DNA from: Parabacteroides sp.
Lineage (GTDB): Bacteria; Bacteroidota; Bacteroidia; Bacteroidales; Tannerellaceae
Reading direction: 5' to 3'
NCBI GenBank assembly: GCA_020026285.1
Contig: JAHHQS010000042.1
Span: 1-24,959, forward strand
Length of the DNA: 24,959 nt
Of the stretch, positions 1 through 8,569 are shown in pieces. The notes below the pieces were generated by a model. It saw nothing but the letters and a program-made list of their open reading frames with translations. It had not been told where the DNA came from and made no database searches. The translations under genes were made by a program, and so were the position numbers. The stretch's first letter is position 1. The number at the start of each line of letters is the position of its first letter.

Positions 1-281
1 AAATCTCAATTAGTAATTAATCAAAAACTGTAAACCATTTCCAGTAAAGGTCAACGATACAAGATTTTATAAAAAAGATGCCTCGTTTTCTTGAAAAGTT
101 TTGATGTTTTTCGAAAAGGCTTTGATGTTTTTTATCAGTGATTTAAGTAAACAAAAAGCTCATACTTATAAATCTATTTTCAATATCATACGAGAAACTC
201 GTATATATCAAAAGATAGAAATAAGTATGAGCTTTAGCTTTATAACCAATTATACATTGGTTATTATTTATCTAATATCAA
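1..281. other. Gene-free edge downstream of susD
   Basis: I see no convincing gene here. The one longish reading frame (from about 101) starts at TTG, runs through the hairpins and into antisense of susD, and has no recognisable protein features. The stretch contains two inverted repeats that follow the susD stop (listed separately) and a short imperfect tandem repeat at about 91-131, in which a roughly 20-bp unit (GAAAAG..TTTGATGTTTT) occurs twice. Nothing can be said about what lies to the left of position 1. Confidence 0.6.
155..264 (-). terminator. Hairpins after susD, probable terminator
   Basis: Two inverted repeats lie just past the susD stop. The nearer one pairs ATAACCAAT (242-250) with ATTGGTTAT (256-264), a 9-bp stem with a 5-nt loop. 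The farther one pairs 155-169 with 221-235, a perfect 15-bp stem, and its interior folds again: ATACGAG (188-194) with CTCGTAT (198-204). The whole structure is about 81 nt. Read on the minus strand, the outer arm ends in GAGCTTTTTGTTT, a T-rich tract fitting an intrinsic terminator for the susCD transcript. The length of the structure is greater than a simple terminator needs. Confidence 0.6.
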
Positions 282-2222
282 TTATTCCATACCTGGATTT
301 TGTACCATTGCAGGATTTCTATTGATTTCATCACGTCTAATAGGACCAAAATACAACTTATTATCCCATTTTCTTGCTTCACGATAAGTCAAGTTTGTTA
401 CGAAATATTGATAATCCCAAATATCCGGATTCTGTACATAAGGCGCAGCAGCAGTTTTACCTGGTTTTAAACGAGCTACGACAGCAATACCAGTCAATGG
501 TTTTGACATAACTTCAGGAGCAATCATCCAACGACGAATATCATAATATCTGGAATCTTCGTATGCCAATTCCTCACGACGTTCTACCTGAATAAATTTA
601 CGCAAATCTGCTTGAGTAAATCCTTGTTTACGAACAGCCAATGTTGATTTGGTATCAGGCATTCCGATACGACCACGTACAGCATCCAGATAGCTTGCAG
701 CTTCATCCAACTTATTCAATTCAATACAAGCTTCAGCAGCAATCAGATACATTTCAGACAAACGCATGAATGGATATGGACAAGTCTGGAACATAGATTC
801 AGAAGCCTCAAAAGATGTATCAATCAATTTCTTTTCAAGATAGCCAGTGAATGAACCATTCCAGTCTTCAACTGAAGAACGACGTGTATCAACACCATTT
901 ACGCCCTTGAAAGCAATTGATTTAGTTGAATTTCCTGAATTATCAAAAGCAACCTGTGCTTCAACATCAGTGCCACCCTCTGACAATTCATAATAACCCA
1001 TCTGCAAAGTTCCTAGTGGAGTTGGATCAAAAGCTTTAGAATCGGATGGACGAGGTCTACCCCACTCAGCACCATCATAACCAATTGTTGCATAGAATCT
1101 TGGTTCTCTGTTTAAATATGGATTTTCTGTTGTAGATTCTCCCGCTTTCAACATCTCAGTACTTAAAGAACCATCTTCCATTTCAAAAGACATAACCAAA
1201 TCGTTAGTAGGAGTTACACCAGCCCAGTTATGATAACCATTAGGACCATGACAAAGAGCTACACGATTTCGAACGTTATTATCAGCATTCTGAGATTTAT
1301 TAACAAATTGTTTAGTAAAAATCAATTCAGCATTATTTGTTGTAACAATCTTATGAAATTTTTCACTAATTTCTTTTGTTGTACCTGCATTACAATCAAT
1401 CAATGTATATACGCCACTGTTAATTACCTGCTTTGCAAAAGTCAATGCTGATTCATACAATGCTTTTCTATCACCATTATACTGGTTGCATTCCAATGTA
1501 TTAACAGTACGATCTGCATACAAAGGACTTGCAACATGCAAACACATACGAGCCTTCAATGCAATAGCCGCACCTTTTGTTGCACGTCCCAGATCAGCTG
1601 CAGAGACCTGCTCTGGCAATAATTCGATAGCCTGATCCAAATCTGATAAAATAAAGTCCAGACATTCTTTCATATTACTACGAGGTAATGAAAGATTAGA
1701 AGCTTCTTCTATTGTATAAACCTTATCTACAATTGGCACACCACCATAACATCTAACCAACTGAGAATACAAAAATGCTCTCAAAAACAATGTCTCACCT
1801 TTCAACATTTTTGTACTATAACCCACCTTTTCAGGAACATTATCTATATTCGCCAATACTAGATTTGCACGATAGATACCTTTATAACAATCCTTCCAAT
1901 GGAACGGATTATTACCATTCTCATACCATTGTATATCACTACCAGATACAGCTGTTTCATTAACAGCCTTACAACCGTAATTGTGTGTAAAATATGCGTC
2001 ATCAGTTAATGCAGAAGTATTAATTTCTTCCGAACCATGTCTAACATATGAGTAGATATCATTAACTACTGTCTGAACCAAACCTGCATCAGACCACACC
2101 GCATTTTCATCGTACTGATCTTCTGGTGTTAAATCCATGAAATCGGAACAAGAAGACGCAAATACAGACATTACTAAACCTAACGTAACTGTACTATATA
2201 TATTTTTAAAAAACTTTTTCAT
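282..2222 (-). CDS. SusD/RagB-family nutrient-binding outer-membrane lipoprotein
   Basis: This 646-residue protein is the surface glycan- or nutrient-binding partner of the SusC-type transporter encoded just upstream. It begins with a lipoprotein signal peptide whose lipobox ends in the cysteine at residue 25 (FASSC), so it should be lipid-anchored in the outer membrane. The body has the TPR-like helical pattern of the family (for example the ALKARMCLHVASPLYAD stretch), and the C terminus has the typical RRDEINRNPAMVQNPG ending. It starts 12 bp after the susC stop, so the two are co-transcribed. SusD proteins cap the SusC barrel and hand over ligand in a pedal-bin motion (family knowledge). 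The ligand cannot be read from the sequence, and no enzyme gene follows before the hairpins at 155-264 to suggest one. The family call is very secure. Confidence 0.96.
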   Translation of the reverse strand: MKKFFKNIYSTVTLGLVMSVFASSCSDFMDLTPEDQYDENAVWSDAGLVQTVVNDIYSYVRHGSEEINTSALTDDAYFTHNYGCKAVNETAVSGSDIQWYENGNNPFHWKDCYKGIYRANLVLANIDNVPEKVGYSTKMLKGETLFLRAFLYSQLVRCYGGVPIVDKVYTIEEASNLSLPRSNMKECLDFILSDLDQAIELLPEQVSAADLGRATKGAAIALKARMCLHVASPLYADRTVNTLECNQYNGDRKALYESALTFAKQVINSGVYTLIDCNAGTTKEISEKFHKIVTTNNAELIFTKQFVNKSQNADNNVRNRVALCHGPNGYHNWAGVTPTNDLVMSFEMEDGSLSTEMLKAGESTTENPYLNREPRFYATIGYDGAEWGRPRPSDSKAFDPTPLGTLQMGYYELSEGGTDVEAQVAFDNSGNSTKSIAFKGVNGVDTRRSSVEDWNGSFTGYLEKKLIDTSFEASESMFQTCPYPFMRLSEMYLIAAEACIELNKLDEAASYLDAVRGRIGMPDTKSTLAVRKQGFTQADLRKFIQVERREELAYEDSRYYDIRRWMIAPEVMSKPLTGIAVVARLKPGKTAAAPYVQNPDIWDYQYFVTNLTYREARKWDNKLYFGPIRRDEINRNPAMVQNPGME

Positions 2223-2234
2223 ATTGCTATAATA

Positions 2235-5200
2235 TTAGAATGTTGCTTGAACACCAAAATTAACAATTCTTCTTAATGGATATGCTTCCAAATTGACATC
2301 TCTCTGTTCTGGATCAGCATCTTTTACACCATCAATACAAAAGACGTTACTTGCATTAGAATAAATTCTCAATTTTGAGAAACCAACCTTTTTCAATCCT
2401 TCATTATTAAATGTATATCCCACTTCCAGATTCTTTAAACGCAAATAATTTGCATTTCTCAAGAAATGAGTGTTACGATTTACAATCCAATACTGATTTT
2501 CTCTTTCATATGTACGAGGACCTGATGCATCAGGATTATCTTCAGTCCAACGTTCATCGTAGTAGCTCTTCAGGAAGTTACCAATTGTACCAGACCAGGT
2601 CTGAATGTAAACCTGTCCACCTGCTGCACCTTGGAACAAAGCCATCAAATCCCAACCTCGCCAATTCAAGCCAAGAGTCAAACCTCCAACGAAACGAGGT
2701 TCAGATGTCTTATCTTGACGAACACGGTCATCAGCATTGATTTTACCATTACCATCAACATCTTTGAAGCGAATATCACCTGGGCGAGCACCTTCCCAAT
2801 GAGGATAAGCATTAACTTCTGCTTCATCACGGAAAATACCATCAGCAATATAATACATTTCTGAGCCTACAGGCATACCCGTTGAAACCTGATATGAAGG
2901 AACACCTGGAGTTTCATCCCAGAACAAAATCTTATTCTTTGCATAAGTCATATTGAATGACAAAGAATAACCAACTTCACCTACATGATCATTCCATCCC
3001 AACAACATTTCAAAACCTCTATTCTTCATTTCACCAATATTTTCACGAGGTAATGTAATACCTGTAATTTCCGGTAATGAAGCATTTCTAGAGATCAACA
3101 TATCTGTACGTTTATGATAGAAGAAATCACTCTCTAAAGATAATCTATTATTTAAGAATTTGAAGTCCAAACCAACATCATAAGTCGTACCTACTTCCCA
3201 TGTAATACCAGCATTAGGAGTTCTAGTTGGGTACAATCTCTTATATTCAATACCTCCGAAAACACTTCCGGCATTATTAAATCCATAAGTATTTAAATAT
3301 TGAATAGATCTATCATAACTACCCCACGCATCCAACAAAGCATCATTACCTGTTTGAGAGACAGAACCTCTCAGTTTGAAATAATCGATAAATGGAACAT
3401 TATCTTTCCACCAGCCTTCTTCAGAAACGCGCCATGCAGCAGAAACACCAGGGAAGAATCCATAACGTTTGTTTTTAGGGAAACGATAAGAACCATCAGC
3501 TCTCCATACAAATTCGAACAAATAACGTTCCAAATAATTATAAGACAGACGGCCGAAATAGTTTAAACGTGATTCATTCCATGAAAAACCATTTGCCTGA
3601 ACACCCTCTTCTGCACCCAAGTTCAATTCGGGTTTAGCATCAGAAATAAATCCTTTACGAAAAGCAAAAGTCTCTTCATAATGCTTTTTTTGTCCTTCAA
3701 CACCAAAAGTAGCACCAATTGTATGTGATCCAAATGTATTATTGTAATCAATCATGAAATTGGCCATCCAATCTGTTTGTTCAACATGTTTACGCTCCAA
3801 TTGAGGTGATTCCAACCAACGTTTTGCACCACTCAATCCGGAACTATCATAATGTACTCCATCCCATGAATATAAATAAACAGGGCGTTCAAATTTATGA
3901 CGGTTTTGGAAATGGACATCATAAGAAGCATTACCTCTTAAAGACAAACCTTCCACCCAAGGAATCTTCACATTCACAGATGCATTATTTTGGATATAAT
4001 AATCTTTATAACGGTCTTTACCCGCAGCATCTGTACAAGTTATTGCAGGATTATCTCCACGTTCCAAGTCTGGTCCAGGTTCACCTGTCGGCCAGAATGC
4101 TACCTGTGTTGGTTTTCCACGACGGATACCAGAATATATACTTCCAGCACTTTTTGCGGGATAATTCGTATTTTCATATCGAGCAGTAGTTCCTACCTGG
4201 AAATTAACATATTCACTTGTCTTGATATCCAAGTTAGTTCTTATACTATACTGATCATATCTATTTTGTGAATTCTTATACAAACCATCTTCACCGTTAG
4301 CAGCTAAATTCACATAATATTTAACATTTTTTGTACCACCGCTTACGCCGACATCTGCTCTATAAACAGGAGATGCTTTTTTCAAAACAGTGTCAAACCA
4401 ATCTGTGTCAGGATGTCCCCAAGGATCTTCACCAGTCTGGAACATTCTTAAATCTTCATCAGACCATGTACCTGGATTGATTTCATTTACCATTGTTGCA
4501 TATTCAAAGGCATTAGCCATCTTTGGCAATCTACTTGGCTGAGAGAAACCAGTACTTGCATTAAATGAAACAGTTGGTTTTCCTTCTTTACCACGTTTAG
4601 TTGTAATCAAGATAACACCATTGGCAGCACGAGCTCCATAAATAGCAGCTGATGCATCTTTCAAAACAGACATGGATTCGATTTCATTTGGATTCAAACG
4701 ATTCATACCACCATCACGATCGGGAATACCATCAATTACTATCAACGGATCTTTACTTCCTAAAGAGTTTGTACCACGAATACGGATAGTTGTTCCACCG
4801 CCACCCGGTTCATCAGCAGTTTGAAAACCAATAACACCTGGCATACGACCAACCATAGCGTTAGTCAAATTTGATGTAGGAGATGCTTTCAACTCTTCAC
4901 CAGAAACACTTGCAACAGATCCTGTTACTGTAACTTTCTTCTGAACGCCATAACCAACGACTACAACTTCTTCAAGCTTTTCTGAATCTTCGCTCAACGT
5001 AACGTTTATTTGAGTTTTGCTACCGACTGGCATTTCTATGGATTTATATCCAATATAAGAAATTTGCAGTACAGCATTAGCAGGGACATCTGGAATAGAG
5101 AATTTTCCATCCAAATCTGTGATAGAACCAATAGTAGTTCCTTTAACAATTACGTTAGCACCAATGATAGGAACACCTGTTTTATCAAGGACTGTTCCTG

Positions 5201-5360
5201 TTACTGTTTTACCCTGCTGGGTAATAGATTTCATTGTGTTTTCAGAATCAAAATTTTCTGCATTTACACTTAAAACAGATAGAGCCGGAAGCATTAAACA
5301 TAATGTAGAAATCCGAACAATCCTACCTGAATTAGAAAAAGGTTGACATTTGTTTTTCAT
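2235..5360 (-). CDS. SusC/RagA-family TonB-dependent outer-membrane transporter
   Basis: This 1041-residue protein is a TonB-dependent channel that imports oligosaccharides or peptides with its SusD partner. In order it has a signal peptide (about 1-34, ending near SVNA), a carboxypeptidase-regulatory-like beta-sandwich domain (about 52-125, including GTVLDKTGVPIIGANVIVKG), the SusC hallmark EEVVVVGYGVQKK (130-142), a plug domain (about 143-256, with PLIVIDGIP and the family segment VLKDASAAIYGARAANGVI), and a 22-strand-type barrel ending in a terminal phenylalanine (VNFGVQATF). There is no N-terminal STN signalling domain, so transduction to an anti-sigma factor is not expected. The ATG at 5360 gives an intact signal peptide. 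It heads a two-gene operon with susD and has a Bacteroidetes-type promoter about 115 bp upstream. Confidence 0.97.
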   Translation of the reverse strand: MKNKCQPFSNSGRIVRISTLCLMLPALSVLSVNAENFDSENTMKSITQQGKTVTGTVLDKTGVPIIGANVIVKGTTIGSITDLDGKFSIPDVPANAVLQISYIGYKSIEMPVGSKTQINVTLSEDSEKLEEVVVVGYGVQKKVTVTGSVASVSGEELKASPTSNLTNAMVGRMPGVIGFQTADEPGGGGTTIRIRGTNSLGSKDPLIVIDGIPDRDGGMNRLNPNEIESMSVLKDASAAIYGARAANGVILITTKRGKEGKPTVSFNASTGFSQPSRLPKMANAFEYATMVNEINPGTWSDEDLRMFQTGEDPWGHPDTDWFDTVLKKASPVYRADVGVSGGTKNVKYYVNLAANGEDGLYKNSQNRYDQYSIRTNLDIKTSEYVNFQVGTTARYENTNYPAKSAGSIYSGIRRGKPTQVAFWPTGEPGPDLERGDNPAITCTDAAGKDRYKDYYIQNNASVNVKIPWVEGLSLRGNASYDVHFQNRHKFERPVYLYSWDGVHYDSSGLSGAKRWLESPQLERKHVEQTDWMANFMIDYNNTFGSHTIGATFGVEGQKKHYEETFAFRKGFISDAKPELNLGAEEGVQANGFSWNESRLNYFGRLSYNYLERYLFEFVWRADGSYRFPKNKRYGFFPGVSAAWRVSEEGWWKDNVPFIDYFKLRGSVSQTGNDALLDAWGSYDRSIQYLNTYGFNNAGSVFGGIEYKRLYPTRTPNAGITWEVGTTYDVGLDFKFLNNRLSLESDFFYHKRTDMLISRNASLPEITGITLPRENIGEMKNRGFEMLLGWNDHVGEVGYSLSFNMTYAKNKILFWDETPGVPSYQVSTGMPVGSEMYYIADGIFRDEAEVNAYPHWEGARPGDIRFKDVDGNGKINADDRVRQDKTSEPRFVGGLTLGLNWRGWDLMALFQGAAGGQVYIQTWSGTIGNFLKSYYDERWTEDNPDASGPRTYERENQYWIVNRNTHFLRNANYLRLKNLEVGYTFNNEGLKKVGFSKLRIYSNASNVFCIDGVKDADPEQRDVNLEAYPLRRIVNFGVQATF

Positions 5361-5474
5361 ACCAACTCATTTATTAGAAATAGGAAAATAATATTTACTG
5401 CAAGGTTGTAAGTCTACTGGTAATAAGCATTTTAACAATCCTTAAAAGCAAAAGAGCACGACCTTACTTTCTTA

Positions 5475-5505
5475 CAAATGTAACAAATTAATTTTTCTAT
5501 AACAA
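5475..5505 (-). promoter_or_regulatory. susC promoter (Bacteroidetes -33/-7 type)
   Basis: On the minus strand TTG (5505-5503) is followed after 20 bp by TACATTTG (5482-5475), which matches the Bacteroides consensus TTG/TTTG, 19-21 bp, TAnnTTTG. Transcription would start near 5465-5470, giving an untranslated leader of about 105-110 nt before the susC ATG at 5360. Confidence 0.7.
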
Positions 5506-5710
5506 GAAATATTTTTTCAACATTTAACCTTATATAACTTTATTAATAACAGAAAAAATATATAAGAGCATGAAACTTCAATCTCAATAAGCAAAAAGTA
5601 ATTTAAATTTATATTTTAATAACCAATATTAATATTTCGCTTAATTAAGTGTTCCAAATACTCAACAAAAAAAATATTTCACATTTTTACTCGCTTAAGT
5701 TTTGATTTAT

Positions 5711-5718
5711 TACTTTTG
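5711..5718 (+). promoter_or_regulatory. tcdA -7 element
   Basis: TACTTTTG at 5711-5718 fits the TAnnTTTG -7 consensus and lies 17 bp before the tcdA ATG, so the leader would be very short. No good TTTG is seen at -33; a T-run at 5684-5688 is the nearest candidate. The -7 call is reasonable, the -33 weak. Confidence 0.45.
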
Positions 5719-5735
5719 CATCAAATTTTCGACAA

Positions 5736-6449
5736 ATGATTTACAAATGGAATTCAAGAACTGAATTATTATTAGGAAAAGACAGAATGGAATATTTATC
5801 TAACTGTCATGTTCTAATAATTGGACTTGGAGGTGTGGGTGCCTATGCCGCAGAACAAATCTGTAGGGCAGGAATAGGAGAATTAACGATTGTAGATGCA
5901 GACACTGTCAACTCTAGTAATATTAACAGACAATTACCTGCATTACATTCGACTTTAGGTAAACCAAAAGCAGAAGTTGTAGCATCCAGATTAATGGATA
6001 TAAATCCACAGTTAAAGCTTACGGTTATTAATGAATTTATAAGAGATGAAAAAACTGAAGAGATTCTCGATAAAGCAAAATATAATTTTATTGTTGACGC
6101 TATAGATTCTCTTAGTCCTAAAGTCTTTTTATTATATCACGCTTATAAACGTCATATACCGATTATTTCATCCATGGGTGCAGGAGCTAAGATTGATCCG
6201 TCGCAAGTATCAATTACAGATATATCCAAGACCACTAATTGCGCTTTAGCTAGAGCTGTCAGAAAAAGATTAAGAAGCTTAGGTGTAAGCAAGGGGATTC
6301 CGACAGTTTTCTCTAAAGAAATGGCAAATCCTGATGCAGTCATTGAAATTGATAATGAAACATGTAAACGAACAACAACTGGAACAGTTTCGTACATGCC
6401 TGCTATTTTTGGATGCTATTTGGCTTCATATGTCATTAATCATATATAA
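5736..6449 (+). CDS. tcdA: tRNA threonylcarbamoyladenosine dehydratase (ThiF/E1-like)
   Basis: This 237-residue protein belongs to the E1/ThiF superfamily and best fits TcdA (CsdL). TcdA uses ATP to cyclise t6A37 of ANN-decoding tRNAs to ct6A in the cytoplasm. It has the adenylating Rossmann motif GLGGVG (30-35) followed by the acidic pair in VDADTVN (53-59), the family signature SSNINRQ (60-66) and the lysines of GKPKAEV (75-81). The middle segment [12 protein letters not shown] and the [13 protein letters not shown] stretch match the TcdA subgroup better than ThiF or MoeB, and there is no pair of CxxC zinc sites as in those proteins. It is first in a five-gene co-directional run, 23 bp before the ABC ATPase. 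The start is the first ATG after the promoter-like TACTTTTG. Confidence 0.9.
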   Translation: MIYKWNSRTELLLGKDRMEYLSNCHVLIIGLGGVGAYAAEQICRAGIGELTIVDADTVNSSNINRQLPALHSTLGKPKAEVVASRLMDINPQLKLTVINEFIRDEKTEEILDKAKYNFIVDAIDSLSPKVFLLYHAYKRHIPIISSMGAGAKIDPSQVSITDISKTTNCALARAVRKRLRSLGVSKGIPTVFSKEMANPDAVIEIDNETCKRTTTGTVSYMPAIFGCYLASYVINHI

Positions 6450-6472
6450 ATTGGAACTTATTAGTTTTCACT

Positions 6473-7135
6473 ATGATGCAAGTTATGATTACAGCGAAAG
6501 GAATAACAAAGAATTTTGGTAATCTTCAAGTTTTAAAAGGAATTGATCTTACCATCAATAAAGGAGAAATTGTATCTATAGTAGGACCTAGCGGAGCAGG
6601 AAAAACAACACTTCTTCAGATATTAGGGACTTTGGATAAACCTAATTCAGGTTCATTACTTATTAATGATACGGATGTTTCAAAACTTTCAGAAGAAAAG
6701 CTTTCAGCCTTCCGCAATTTAAATATTGGTTTTGTATTCCAATTTCATCAGCTCTTACCGGAATTCACAGCACTGGAAAATGTTATGATTCCTGCACTCA
6801 TTGCTAAAGAAAAAAGCTCTACTGCTGAAAAAAGGGCTAAAGAGATATTAAGCTTTCTGAGCTTGAGCGAGCGAATGAATCATAAACCAGCAGAACTTTC
6901 AGGAGGTGAGAAACAACGTGTTGCTGTTGCAAGAGCTTTAATAAACAACCCAAGTGTTATTTTAGCAGATGAGCCCTCTGGAAGTCTTGACACAAACAAT
7001 AAAGAGGAGCTACATGCTTTATTCTTTGAATTAAGAGACAAAATGAATCAGACTTTTGTTATTGTCACACATGATGAACAATTAGCAGAACAAACAGACA
7101 GGACTATTCATATCAAGGATGGTCTAGTCATCTAA
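6473..7135 (+). CDS. LolD/MacB-like ABC transporter ATPase
   Basis: This 220-residue ABC ATPase would power a membrane-bound permease pair. It has Walker [10 protein letters not shown] (38-46), Q-loop Q90 in [18 protein letters not shown], the signature LSGGEKQR (142-149), Walker B VILADEP (162-168) and the switch histidine in VTHDE (about 198-202). The Q-loop region is typical of the LolD/MacB/FtsE group, and the family in Bacteroidetes is commonly annotated LolD (release of lipoproteins from the inner membrane). No LolC/LolE-like permease is encoded beside it, so the partner must lie elsewhere and the substrate is an inference. The reading frame opens with ATG ATG at 6473; ATG at 6485 (giving [12 protein letters not shown]) would match the usual N terminus of relatives equally well or better. 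Confidence 0.88.
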   Translation: MMQVMITAKGITKNFGNLQVLKGIDLTINKGEIVSIVGPSGAGKTTLLQILGTLDKPNSGSLLINDTDVSKLSEEKLSAFRNLNIGFVFQFHQLLPEFTALENVMIPALIAKEKSSTAEKRAKEILSFLSLSERMNHKPAELSGGEKQRVAVARALINNPSVILADEPSGSLDTNNKEELHALFFELRDKMNQTFVIVTHDEQLAEQTDRTIHIKDGLVI

Positions 7136-7164
7136 TTTATCACACTTTACTTATAATATTAATC

Positions 7165-8532
7165 ATGTCAAAAAACAGAGTAACTTTTGGAAGTAAAATA
7201 GGAACCATTCTAGCAACTGTTGGTTGTGCCGTAGGACTTGGAAATATCTGGAGATTTCCTTATATGCTTGGAGAGAATGGTGGAGCTGCTTTTCTTGCCG
7301 TTTATATCGTTTGTATCATACTTATAGGAATACCTGTTATGATGACAGAGTTCTTTATCGGAAGAAAAACTCGTAGTAATGCTGCCCGGTCATTTAAAAT
7401 CCTTGCTCCTGGAACAAAATGGTGCATGATTGGATATGCTGGAGTTCTAACAGCTTTTTTTATTCTCGGCTTTTATTCGGTTGTAGCAGGCTGGACACTG
7501 GAATATATCGTTCAATCCATCACAGGATCGTTTGATGGAAAATCCGCATCGGACTTTGCTTCTGAATTCTCTGCTTTTTCATCCAATCCTTATCGTCAGA
7601 TATTCTGGACTATAGCATTTATAACACTCACTCATGTGGTTATTACTTTTGGTGTAGATAAAGGAATAGAAAGAGCATCCAAAGTTATGATGCCACTTCT
7701 TTTCATAATCCTTATGGCCCTATGTATTCGTTCAGTAACACTTCCAGGAGCCGTTGAAGGTCTGAAGTTCCTTTTCAATCCTGAGTTAGAGAAATTAACC
7801 TCTTCGGTAGTTTTAAGCGCAATGGGACAAGCCTTTTTTTCTTTAAGTATTGGAATGGGGTGTCTAATTACTTATTCCTCTTATTTTGAAAAAACAAGTC
7901 GCATCCAAAACACCGCTATTCAGGTGGCTATTCTTGATACATTCGTAGCAATACTTGCCGGGATTATGATTTTCCCTGCAGTTTTCAGTTTCGGTATCGA
8001 ACCGACAGCCGGTCCGGAATTAGTATTTATAACATTACCTAATGTATTTGCCCAATTACCATTTGGAGCAGTCTGGTCCTTCATATTCTTTATCCTGTTA
8101 GCTTTGGCAGCACTTACATCTACCATTTCCTTACATGAAGTTGTAACAGCTTATGTCCACGAAGAATTTAATGTTACCAGAAAAGAAGGGGCACGAATCA
8201 TTTCAATAGGTGTTATCATTTTAGGTATTTTCAGTTCTCTTTCTTTAGGCCCGTTAAAAGAATGCACCATATTTGGAATGAGCTTCTTTGATTTTCTTGA
8301 TTACTTCACAGCCAAACTCATGATGCCACTTGGAGGAATGATGATTTGTATTTTTGTTGGCAGATATATTGACAGAAATGTATTAAAAGACGAACTGACC
8401 AATCAGGGTACAATTCATTTTTACTTGTTTAATATTTACACATTTATCATCAAATATCTGGCGCCTGTAGCAATAGCTCTGATATTTGTTAACGAATTAG
8501 GATTAATTGACTACCTTCGCAAAGTGATTTAA
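7165..8532 (+). CDS. Sodium-dependent transporter, NSS (SNF) family
   Basis: This 455-residue inner-membrane protein is a LeuT-fold sodium symporter of the neurotransmitter:sodium symporter family; bacterial members import amino acids such as leucine, tryptophan or tyrosine. The N terminus has the diagnostic TM1 sequence VGCAVGLGNIWRFPYMLGENGG, whose unwound part holds the sodium and substrate sites. About eleven hydrophobic segments follow, consistent with bacterial NSS proteins. The GMGCLITYSSYFEKTSRIQ segment (TM6 to loop) and ALAALTSTISLHEVV (TM8, with the Thr-Ser pair that typically ligates the second sodium) are also typical. It lies 29 bp after the ABC ATPase and 37 bp before the MFS gene. 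The substrate cannot be assigned from sequence alone. Confidence 0.93.
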   Translation: MSKNRVTFGSKIGTILATVGCAVGLGNIWRFPYMLGENGGAAFLAVYIVCIILIGIPVMMTEFFIGRKTRSNAARSFKILAPGTKWCMIGYAGVLTAFFILGFYSVVAGWTLEYIVQSITGSFDGKSASDFASEFSAFSSNPYRQIFWTIAFITLTHVVITFGVDKGIERASKVMMPLLFIILMALCIRSVTLPGAVEGLKFLFNPELEKLTSSVVLSAMGQAFFSLSIGMGCLITYSSYFEKTSRIQNTAIQVAILDTFVAILAGIMIFPAVFSFGIEPTAGPELVFITLPNVFAQLPFGAVWSFIFFILLALAALTSTISLHEVVTAYVHEEFNVTRKEGARIISIGVIILGIFSSLSLGPLKECTIFGMSFFDFLDYFTAKLMMPLGGMMICIFVGRYIDRNVLKDELTNQGTIHFYLFNIYTFIIKYLAPVAIALIFVNELGLIDYLRKVI

Positions 8533-8569
8533 GTAACAAATAGTTGCTTAAGCTTAGAAGGTTTATATT

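Larger units (their letters stand above)
5361..5735. other. Divergent intergenic region between susC and tcdA
   Basis: This 375-bp, very AT-rich stretch separates two divergent operons. It carries the susC promoter on the minus strand and a tcdA promoter on the plus strand (separate entries). The inferred susC leader is about 100 nt and contains one very short frame, ATG at 5430 to TAA at 5397-5395 on the minus strand (11 codons), whose use is unproven. Between about 5510 and 5680 I see only A/T-rich sequence with no stable hairpin and no gene. Confidence 0.6.

Noticed and set aside
101..325. Reading frame of 74 codons at the left edge
   Set aside because: It starts at TTG, crosses both hairpins and runs antisense into susD; no recognisable protein features.
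2411..2864. Plus-strand frames inside susC
   Set aside because: Antisense to a complete, well-matched susC; composition and lack of motifs mark them as shadows.
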